Origin: BS750m-G4 sp964472195
GTDB taxonomy: Bacteria; Bacteroidota; Ignavibacteria; Tepidaquicellales; Tepidaquicellaceae
DNA: 24,202 bases
NCBI GenBank assembly: GCA_964472195.1
Contig: CAYYJH010000043.1
Location: forward strand, 1 to 24,202
Reading direction: 5' to 3'
Positions 9,191 through 15,895 of the stretch are shown one piece after another. The notes under the pieces were generated by a model. It made no database searches and was not told the origin of the DNA. It was given only the letters and a program-made list of their open reading frames with translations. The stretch's first letter is position 1. Every line of letters begins with the position of its first letter. Position numbers and translations under genes: made by a program.

Positions 9191-9772
9191 TTAATAATTC
9201 ATAAATTCCAAATCCTTTTCATCATCGATATCTATTAGTTCTTTAATTAGACAATAGCTTTTATTGTATTCCTTTATTCGCTTTATTGTTTCATGTAGTA
9301 CATGCTTGTTTCCCCATGTCATCCCTGAAAATAAATCGAGAGGCTTTTTTAATCCAATCAAATAATAACCACCATCCTTAGATGGCCCGATTACAATATC
9401 AAAAGTGTTTAATTTTTCAAAAGATTCTTTAATAATTTTTTCTGTTAGTGAAGGTATGTCCGTACCTACTAAAACAATTTTCTTGTAATCAGAATCAAAA
9501 AGTTCTTTGAAAGAATTTAACATTCGTTTTCCCAGGTTTGAACCTTCTTGTAACTTTTTGACATAACTTGTATCGAATAAACTGTCATCGATGGATTTTG
9601 TAAGATATAAATATTTATCAGGTTTTAGATTCTTAGTGTGATTATATGTAAGTGAAAGAAGTTTTGTGTAAACCTTGAATGCTTTGTCTTTCCCTATAGT
9701 TTTTGCAAGACGGCTTTTAACTTTTCCTTTAATAGGATTTTTAGCAAAAATTATTAATGCATTCTTCATCAT
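9191..9772 (-). CDS. TIGR04282-type (DUF2064) nucleotidyl/glycosyltransferase-like protein
   Basis: The protein belongs to the GT-A-like family named in databases as arsenosugar biosynthesis glycosyltransferase, TIGR04282. Seen motifs: the N-terminal nucleotide-binding segment ALIIFAKNPIKGKVKSRLA, then VGTDIPSL, GPSKDGGYYLIGL and FSGMTWG. I chose the ATG at 9772 (the next ATG at 9769 is equally good) because the family begins right at MKNALIIFAKNP. The open frame extends upstream to a TTG at 9811, but that adds 13 residues with no family support. The start overlaps the 3' end of the GT-C gene by about 30 bases, which suggests coupled translation. The family sits next to arsS in many genomes. 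The true substrate has not been shown to my knowledge, so the product name rests on gene context. Confidence 0.85.
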   Translation of the reverse strand: MMKNALIIFAKNPIKGKVKSRLAKTIGKDKAFKVYTKLLSLTYNHTKNLKPDKYLYLTKSIDDSLFDTSYVKKLQEGSNLGKRMLNSFKELFDSDYKKIVLVGTDIPSLTEKIIKESFEKLNTFDIVIGPSKDGGYYLIGLKKPLDLFSGMTWGNKHVLHETIKRIKEYNKSYCLIKELIDIDDEKDLEFMNY

Positions 9773-11087
9773 TCTTAAAATGTTTTTTGAAAATATTTTT
9801 TTTAAAATCAATAATTATAAAAACGAATAACAAAAGATATTCCAGTATTAAAATTATTTTTACTTCACCCCACACAGAATATTTTATATAGTAGTATATT
9901 GATAAATTTGTTAGAACTATAAATCCACTCCAGAAGAAAGAACTGTATTGAAAATATATAGTGAGAAGCAAAACAAGAATTACTAAATACCATGGATGAA
10001 CAGTATGTGAGAATAAGAAATAAGATATAATGGTTAAAGAAATTTTCTTAATAAATGAAAGTTTCGAAAATAGAATTATAAGTAAAGCGGTTAAGAAAAT
10101 TGCGACAAATATAATTCTTGTAATTTGATGATCTGATATTCCGAATAACAAGAATGCATTAACAGTAAGTTTAAAAAGCAAATTGTTAAAGTACCAGTGC
10201 CTGCTATAGTTTTCAATTGTCAGAAATATATTCGAGAAGTGTTTAACATAAATTAATATTGGTGAGAAAGAGATTATTAAAAACAAAAAACCCTTGAAAA
10301 TTTTCTTAAAACTATCTTCCTTATTATAAAAATATAGAATGTAGATTGGAAGAAACATTAATGAATATATTTTACTCAAAGCAGAAAATCCCAAAAATAA
10401 AAATGCTAGCGAAACATTATTCTTTGTAACAAAATAAATACTTATTGCAAGGAAAAATAAAAGCAAGATATCTATATGAGCATTTATGAATAGTTCAAAG
10501 AGTATCAATGGTGAGAGTGCATATAATAGAGTACTATTCGTATTATAGTTAAGAGTTTTCAGTATTTTGTAAATGAAAATAATTATACCTACATCAATTA
10601 AAAGATAAAGAAGTTTCAAACCGATAATGCTTTCACCAAAAATAACGTGATTAAGAAAAAACAATATCTGTGCAAGTGGAGGATAAATCGTTCTAACATC
10701 AGGAAAAGAGACATTTGCATAGATTGGATTACTTTGATAACTAAATAACAAAGTATCTTGCGGAGCAAACTGGTAAGGATTAATACCAGCACCCTGTACC
10801 AAACCATCCCATAAATATCTATATATATCAACGGATGTAATTGGATTTACAAAAATTAAAATAACTCTTAATATTACGGCTGTAATCAAGATTTCTGATA
10901 AACTCAAACTTTGTTTGTTTCTATTCCTGTAATAAAACGCAGAATAAATTATGAAACAGATAGAGGAGTTTATTATGTACAGGATTACTTTATTTTCAGG
11001 AGAGGTCTTAATAAAAAGAAAAGATAATAATACAAGGAGATAACCGACAAGAAATATAAGATTGTATTTGTTTCTCAATATTTGCAA
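9741..11087 (-). CDS. GT-C type membrane glycosyltransferase (GT87-like)
   Basis: A polytopic inner-membrane protein of 448 residues with about ten or more hydrophobic helices throughout. It carries the marks of polyprenyl-phosphate-sugar-dependent GT-C enzymes: an Asp in the first extracytoplasmic loop (D87 in DIYRYLWDG), GINPYQFAPQ (101-110) and TIYPPLAQ (133-140). Such enzymes transfer a sugar from a polyprenyl phosphate carrier on the outer face of the membrane. The start appears to be TTG at 11087; no ATG or GTG lies between the in-frame stop upstream and this point, and a second TTG at 11078 is possible. It follows the GT2 gene by 20 bases, which fits a donor-maker and donor-user pair. 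The sugar and acceptor cannot be read from the sequence. Confidence 0.85.
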   Translation of the reverse strand: MQILRNKYNLIFLVGYLLVLLSFLFIKTSPENKVILYIINSSICFIIYSAFYYRNRNKQSLSLSEILITAVILRVILIFVNPITSVDIYRYLWDGLVQGAGINPYQFAPQDTLLFSYQSNPIYANVSFPDVRTIYPPLAQILFFLNHVIFGESIIGLKLLYLLIDVGIIIFIYKILKTLNYNTNSTLLYALSPLILFELFINAHIDILLLFFLAISIYFVTKNNVSLAFLFLGFSALSKIYSLMFLPIYILYFYNKEDSFKKIFKGFLFLIISFSPILIYVKHFSNIFLTIENYSRHWYFNNLLFKLTVNAFLLFGISDHQITRIIFVAIFLTALLIILFSKLSFIKKISLTIISYFLFSHTVHPWYLVILVLLLTIYFQYSSFFWSGFIVLTNLSIYYYIKYSVWGEVKIILILEYLLLFVFIIIDFKKNIFKKHFKNDEECINNFC

Positions 11088-11107
11088 AAAGCAAAAAGAA
11101 TTAATGA

Positions 11108-11842
11108 TTATTTTGGGACATGTTTCTTAGAATCTTTGAAAATATAAATGAATATAGTCCATAAGATTTTAACACCTGCTTTTAAGGAGCCGCTTATGGT
11201 TCCTGTTACTTTTGAATCACCGATTCTGACTCTGTAGCTTACTGGAACCTCTTTGCATTTCTGTTTTAGCTTTGCTGCTAATATTTGCATCTCGACAGTC
11301 CATCCATAGTTTCTGTCTTGTATATTCATATCGATTAATGATTTGTATTTTACAGCTCTGAAAGGTCCCAGGTCTGTGTACGAATAGCCCCAGAATAATT
11401 TAATAAATTGTGCAGAGAGCCAATTTCCAAACACTGCTTGCGGTAGTAATGATTTGTCTTCGGTCTTTCCAAGTTTATTTCCTAACACTCTTGAGCCTAT
11501 TACCATGTCATAATTTTCCTTTAAGATAGGCTCAATTATTATATTCATTTCACCGGGATAGTCTGAGTAATCGCCATCAAGAAAAACAATAATGTCATCA
11601 TCATTAATGTTTTCTTTTTGAGATATATAATCTATTCCTTTCAAACATGCAGCTCCATAACCTTTTTCTTTTTCCATTAACACAGTTGCGCCTGCGTTTT
11701 TAGCAACACTTATTGTATCATCTTCGGAACCGTTATCGACTACTATTATTTCTTCAATAATCTCTTTTGGAATATCCAGAATTACTTTATCAATTGAACT
11801 TGCTTCATTAATGGCAGGAATTATTACGAAGATATTTTTCAT
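11108..11842 (-). CDS. family 2 glycosyltransferase, DPM1-like
   Basis: A 244-residue GT-A enzyme with the expected order of motifs: IPAINEASSI (8-17), VVDNGSEDDT (34-43), KGYGAACLKG (60-69) and the metal-binding DGDYSD (89-94). It lacks long membrane helices, apart from a hydrophobic stretch near the C-terminus. The closest relatives by motif are dolichyl/polyprenyl-phosphate mannose or glucose synthases, which load a sugar from a nucleotide donor on to a polyprenyl phosphate in the cytoplasm. The neighbouring GT-C gene could use that product. The gene lies 76 bases after arsS. It could also correspond to the second glycosyltransferase often listed in arsenosugar clusters (TIGR04283), but its motifs fit the DPM1 group better. 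Confidence 0.88.
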   Translation of the reverse strand: MKNIFVIIPAINEASSIDKVILDIPKEIIEEIIVVDNGSEDDTISVAKNAGATVLMEKEKGYGAACLKGIDYISQKENINDDDIIVFLDGDYSDYPGEMNIIIEPILKENYDMVIGSRVLGNKLGKTEDKSLLPQAVFGNWLSAQFIKLFWGYSYTDLGPFRAVKYKSLIDMNIQDRNYGWTVEMQILAAKLKQKCKEVPVSYRVRIGDSKVTGTISGSLKAGVKILWTIFIYIFKDSKKHVPK

Positions 11843-11918
11843 AAATTTAAATCTGTTGGATAGGAATTACAGTTATGTGTAAATATAATTTGGATTTAAT
11901 ATTATTGATATATAAAAG

Positions 11919-12959
11919 CTATACAACTTCCCCACCGCAACTTGAGCCTGCTCCCGCAGTACAGCCGAAGCAATGCTGACCTATTACTATTTCTCTGTTA
12001 TCTAATTTTTTGATGTCAAAATTTTTAATATGTTTTGGTGCGGAATGATTTACTGTCATATTCAGCATTTGATTGAAATCGCAATCATAGAGTACTCCAT
12101 CCCATCCCACAGAAATGGTATTAGTGCACATAACATTTTTAATTGTAGCAGGATTGAAAGCTGTAATCAATTTCTCCATATAATAATCATAATTACCTGA
12201 GTCAATTAAATACTCAAGGAATCTATTGATTGGCATGTTTGTGATAGTGTAGAGATTATTAAAAACTATTCCATATTTTTCGTATAATTCTTTTTTGTAA
12301 TCTTTTTCCAAAGATTCCTGCTTGGCTGGTAGAAATGCTCCTGTAGGATTATAAACCAAATCTAAAACTAAACCTGAATTTTCATGTCCATATCCGACAT
12401 CGTTTAATTTTTTTAAAGCGGTGATGGATGCATTAAAAACACCCTCACCTCTTTGTCTATCCGTGTTCGATTGTTTGTAATAGGGAAGTGATGAGATCAC
12501 TTCAACAATATGATTCGCTAAGAATTCCGGTAAATCATGATATTTTTTATTAGAATGGATTATAGTAAGATTACATCGATCTATGATGTGACGGTCAAGT
12601 TTTTTCAGCTCTTCTACGAACCATTTAAAGTTGGGATTCAATTCGGGTGCACCTCCTGTGAGGTCAACTGTAGGAATGTCGGTTTCACTTAGTTTATCAA
12701 GACATAACTGCATAGTGTTTTTTGTCATTATATCTTTTCTATCAGGACCCGCATCAACATGACAGTGTTTGCACGTTTGGTTGCACATCTTTCCCAGGTT
12801 TATCTGGAATATTTCAATTTTTCTTGACTTTAATTTATCAATCCCGCTTTTTTTCAGGTATGTCTCGAAGGATTCATTATTGTAATCATTTAATATCTTA
12901 ATTTGATTACTTACATCAGCTAGTTCTGAGTGTTTGGATATTAATGTTTTTGTTAACAT
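11919..12959 (-). CDS. arsS: arsenosugar biosynthesis radical SAM protein ArsS
   Basis: Radical SAM enzyme of 346 residues. ArsS homologues add a 5'-deoxyadenosyl group to dimethylarsenite, giving the first nucleoside precursor of arsenosugars. The [4Fe-4S] site is CNQTCKHC (C59, C63, C66), followed by a GGAPE motif (102-106) for SAM binding. The C-terminal Cys-rich domain ends with CFGCTAGAGSSCGG (C330, C333, C341). In some members of this family a selenocysteine is used in the protein; here every such position is a Cys codon and no in-frame TGA is seen. The ATG at 12959 has no Shine-Dalgarno sequence. The AhpD-like gene, its usual partner, lies 114 bases upstream, and three glycosyltransferase genes lie downstream. 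Confidence 0.92.
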   Translation of the reverse strand: MLTKTLISKHSELADVSNQIKILNDYNNESFETYLKKSGIDKLKSRKIEIFQINLGKMCNQTCKHCHVDAGPDRKDIMTKNTMQLCLDKLSETDIPTVDLTGGAPELNPNFKWFVEELKKLDRHIIDRCNLTIIHSNKKYHDLPEFLANHIVEVISSLPYYKQSNTDRQRGEGVFNASITALKKLNDVGYGHENSGLVLDLVYNPTGAFLPAKQESLEKDYKKELYEKYGIVFNNLYTITNMPINRFLEYLIDSGNYDYYMEKLITAFNPATIKNVMCTNTISVGWDGVLYDCDFNQMLNMTVNHSAPKHIKNFDIKKLDNREIVIGQHCFGCTAGAGSSCGGEVV

Positions 12960-13073
12960 ATTATTTGAGTAATTGCTAAATATGTTGGACTGAAATTATT
13001 ATAAATTTATGTTTACGACGTGAACAGTGCTTCAATATATTTTGTATGTAAAGTAATAGGGAATATATCAGTT

Positions 13074-13406
13074 TTACATTGATACTTTTTTCACATGCTC
13101 CATCATTTGTACTCCATGCACGAGAGAAGCACCTCCTCGAATAGCAGTAGCAACATGAACAGCTTCCATCATTTGTTCTTCATTACTGCCTTTATCAAGA
13201 GCATCGTGAGAGTAGGCATCAATACAATAAGGACATTGGATTGCGTGAGCAACGGCTAATGCTATTAAGGATTTTTCTCTTGCTGATAAAGCACCTTCTT
13301 CGAATACTTTCCCATAATAATCAAAAAACCTCTTTGCTAAATCTTCGTTGAATTCTGAGACATTTGAAAATTTCTTTAAATCTTCTGGTTTGTAATAATT
13401 GTCCAT
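13074..13406 (-). CDS. AhpD-like (carboxymuconolactone decarboxylase family) protein, ArsS partner
   Basis: A 110-residue, all-helical AhpD-fold protein. The redox motif is C58-P-Y-C61 with H67 downstream, as in alkylhydroperoxidase D proteins. The sequence matches the subgroup that is found beside arsS (described in databases as arsenosugar biosynthesis-associated peroxidase-like), including the ending RGGASLVHGVQMMEHV. Its true substrate is unknown; a role in handling a thiol or peroxide during arsenosugar formation is inferred from the constant pairing. It is the first gene of the minus-strand cluster, and its promoter should lie in the 411-base region at 13407-13817, which it shares with the divergent gene at 13818. 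Confidence 0.9.
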   Translation of the reverse strand: MDNYYKPEDLKKFSNVSEFNEDLAKRFFDYYGKVFEEGALSAREKSLIALAVAHAIQCPYCIDAYSHDALDKGSNEEQMMEAVHVATAIRGGASLVHGVQMMEHVKKVSM

Positions 13407-13817
13407 GTTATTAATATGTAAATATTTATAAAAACTGCTTATTTATAATTCGATATTTCTTTATGAAGTGAAACATATTAATAATATTCTAAAAATATCA
13501 ATATATAAAGTCTAATGCGGAAAACACATAATTATATTAGAATTCCTAACACTTGATCTTCTTATAAAATTCTATAAGTTTTTACTTAAATTTGCGAAAT
13601 AATAATATTTAGAACAATTTTTATTTTTTTTCGTTGAATGATTATAAAGAAAATTTGTTTATAATTGAATGATGTATTTCAATGAAGTTTAGAATGACAG
13701 GAGTTAATTAATTGTTGATTTCTTAAAAAATTATTAGAACATTCACTATTATATTTTATTAACATTTGAATTTTATGTTAGATATAAGTTAATTAAATTC
13801 ACCTTCATTTATAAATA
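13407..13817. other. divergent intergenic region between the ars-type cluster and the 634-residue protein gene
   Basis: A 411-base AT-rich stretch with no coding frame I would support. Both neighbouring genes point away from it, so it should hold two promoters and any operators. The clearest structure is a direct plus inverted repeat at 13634-13673, listed separately. A 6-bp hairpin with a T run (13561-13582) is also present but serves no upstream gene. TAAATTTG at 13587-13594 resembles the Bacteroidota -7 box, but without a matching -33 box. Confidence 0.6.
13634..13673. repeat. 9-bp direct repeat enclosing an 8-bp inverted repeat
   Basis: TTGAATGAT occurs at 13634-13642 and 13665-13673, a period of 31 bases or about three helical turns. 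Between and partly within them ATTATAAA (13641-13648) and TTTATAAT (13658-13665) form a perfect inverted repeat with a 9-base loop. The layout is that of a possible operator for a dimeric regulator of one or both divergent genes. In such AT-rich DNA a chance origin is not excluded. Confidence 0.4.
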
Positions 13818-15722
13818 ATGCCAGAAAATAAGAAAAATACAGAGAAAACTAGTCCAGAAACGTCTAAAGGAAATATCAAAAAAGTCAAGTCTGATTCCAA
13901 TGAATTAAATAAGTCATCTCAAGGTAAAATCTCTCAAAAAACTCCAAATAAAGACTATCAAGAGAAGTCTTCAGAAAAAACAACAAAAAAGAAGAAGGAA
14001 ACCATAAAAAAAAGTTCAAAATCGAAAAGAACCACCAAATTAATAAAGCCAGAGAGCAAGAGAAAAGTCGAAATTAAAACACAGAAAAAGGTTGGAGTTG
14101 GAATAAGTCGGAAAACAGGTGAACCTACCGTTAAGGGTAAAGATGTATCATTTTCGGATAAAAACATTGATAGTAATTATCAGATAAACCTCAAAGATGA
14201 AAATTCCTTAAAAATAAAAGTCATTACCGAGAAAGCTATTAGTGTCGATTGTTCTGTAAAAGACAGGAAAGGTAAATCTGTTGATGCTAATGAAACCCAA
14301 TCAAACAAAATATTAATACACCCGAAGTCGGACTTACAACAGCAAGAGGTTGAGATAGCTATATTAATTGATCCTGAGTCTGGTAAGTTACTACCAAAGA
14401 TCAGCACAGAAAGTGGAGCTTCTGAAAAAGATGTTATTACGAATGCTAAATTAAAAAACAGCAATTACCAGATAAGTCTTACTGATGAAAATTTACTTAA
14501 TATAAAGGTAATAACTGATAAGGCAGTCAGTGTTGAGTGCTCTGTTAAAGATATGAAAGATACATCGGGCGAAGCAAGTGAGACTAAATTAAATAAAATT
14601 TTAATTCATCCAAAGTCGGATTTACTACAACAGGAAGTTGAAATAACCATATCAATAGATTCTGACATTGGTAAGATAGATATAAAAGATAGTCAGGAAG
14701 AAAAAACTGCTGAAAAAGAATCACAAGAATCGGTCCTGATTCCTAATCCTGAAGTTGCCGATTTAATTGGTAAGGGAGAATTCGCATACGAACAAGAGGA
14801 AGGACAAAGAACACCCGATGAAATATTGCAGGAAAGATTGGGTAGGAAGAATCCTTATGTAATATTCAGAAGGGTTTATCAACGGAATCTTCTGAGAGGA
14901 ATAATTGGAGCGTTAATTATTTATTTTGTCTCTGTTTTTGTGTTTTACGGGGTTGCTTCAAAAGAAACGAATGATTTTAGCCAAGGTGATCAGAGAAGGC
15001 TAATTGTTATTCAGGACTTACCAGAGCCAAAGATTAAACTCAAAAATGTTGAAGACCCTATGAAACCGGAAGAAGAAATTACAAGCGAGTCAGATATTCA
15101 ACTACGTAAGCTTCCGCCACCAAAAAGGAATTTTAAAAAAACTACAACAATTAAAAGACCTTATGATAATCCTAAAGTAGATACAAGTGATATTTCGAAC
15201 ACAAACGATGAACTTGATTCTTTAAGGAAATTGAATACCGGAACATTAGACTCGCTTGGATTGGATTCATTGTCAGCGAATTATTTAATTCCTGATTCAT
15301 TGAGGAAAAACTTTTCGGAGGATGATATAGGTCTTAGAATGTATTTCCCAAGCAACTGGAAACTAACCGACCAGCGGGATATTAACAAGAATGAAAAGGA
15401 GTTTAAAGGAGTTCTTCTAACGGACACAACCGCAAAGCAGGAAGGTACGTTGACTTTGTTTATCTTCCTTGATAGAGAAGGCAAGGATTATAGAAAAGAT
15501 GATTTTACTACTGAATTCAAAATGGAAGATACTACCCTAACTGCTTTCTCAAAAGAGCCAAGAAACATAGCAGGATTTACGGAATACAAGTTTTATATAT
15601 TCGGAAAAACAGAAAAGCTTTCCGCTACGGCTCAAGTAAGGAAACAATTTTTCGAAGAATATAAAAATGTGATTGAAGCGGTTGTACGGTCAATAAAAAT
15701 TGAAAAGCCTACTACATTGTAA
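13818..15722 (+). CDS. single-pass membrane protein with duplicated cytoplasmic domain, function unknown
   Basis: I do not recognise this 634-residue protein as a whole. Residues 1-110 are Lys-, Ser- and Thr-rich and surely disordered. Two tandem copies of a beta-rich domain of about 71 residues start at residues 120 and 216. One membrane helix at about 358-378 is preceded by basic residues, so the first 355 residues should be in the cytoplasm. After the helix comes a Pro- and charge-rich stretch (about 385-470), resembling the periplasmic linker of TonB-like proteins. The C-terminal domain (about 500-630, starting GLRMYFPSNWKLT) recalls the PsbP/DcrB/Mog1-like fold, by pattern only. No ribosome site is seen before the ATG (TTTATAAATAATG). 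It stands alone between the divergent ars-type cluster and the 829-residue gene. Confidence 0.8.
   Translation: MPENKKNTEKTSPETSKGNIKKVKSDSNELNKSSQGKISQKTPNKDYQEKSSEKTTKKKKETIKKSSKSKRTTKLIKPESKRKVEIKTQKKVGVGISRKTGEPTVKGKDVSFSDKNIDSNYQINLKDENSLKIKVITEKAISVDCSVKDRKGKSVDANETQSNKILIHPKSDLQQQEVEIAILIDPESGKLLPKISTESGASEKDVITNAKLKNSNYQISLTDENLLNIKVITDKAVSVECSVKDMKDTSGEASETKLNKILIHPKSDLLQQEVEITISIDSDIGKIDIKDSQEEKTAEKESQESVLIPNPEVADLIGKGEFAYEQEEGQRTPDEILQERLGRKNPYVIFRRVYQRNLLRGIIGALIIYFVSVFVFYGVASKETNDFSQGDQRRLIVIQDLPEPKIKLKNVEDPMKPEEEITSESDIQLRKLPPPKRNFKKTTTIKRPYDNPKVDTSDISNTNDELDSLRKLNTGTLDSLGLDSLSANYLIPDSLRKNFSEDDIGLRMYFPSNWKLTDQRDINKNEKEFKGVLLTDTTAKQEGTLTLFIFLDREGKDYRKDDFTTEFKMEDTTLTAFSKEPRNIAGFTEYKFYIFGKTEKLSATAQVRKQFFEEYKNVIEAVVRSIKIEKPTTL
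14175..14678 (+). repeat. intragenic tandem duplication with 288-bp period
   Basis: Two copies start at codons for NYQI at 14175 and 14463, exactly 288 bases (96 codons) apart. Over 71 aligned residues I count 50 identical, without gaps. The best-kept blocks are IKVIT, KILIHPKSDL and QQEVEI. The final 25 codons of the first unit act as a linker and are not clearly repeated. Confidence 0.9.
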
Positions 15723-15895
15723 ACACTTTTTTGAATTTCTAAAATTGTAAAGGCATCCCTTATTAAAGAAGAATTTATATTCCTATATTCAAATCTATTA
15801 ACGAACTGAATTATTTAAAAGAATGAATTTTGTATAAAGGATTCATTAATGAATTTTTTGCAGCATTGTTTTGTTTATATTTTTATAAATTATAA

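Noticed and set aside
9773..9811. Longer form of the TIGR04282-type gene starting at a TTG
   Set aside because: The extra 13 residues are not part of the family, overlap the GT-C gene further, and two ATGs follow exactly at the family start.
11919..11990. Selenocysteine codon in the C-terminal Cys-rich end of ArsS
   Set aside because: The codons at the motif are all Cys (TGC/TGT) with no in-frame TGA, so this copy is not a selenoprotein there.
13561..13582. Hairpin CTTATA/TATAAG followed by a T run, resembling a terminator
   Set aside because: It faces the plus direction but no plus-strand gene lies upstream; more likely a chance dyad in AT-rich DNA.
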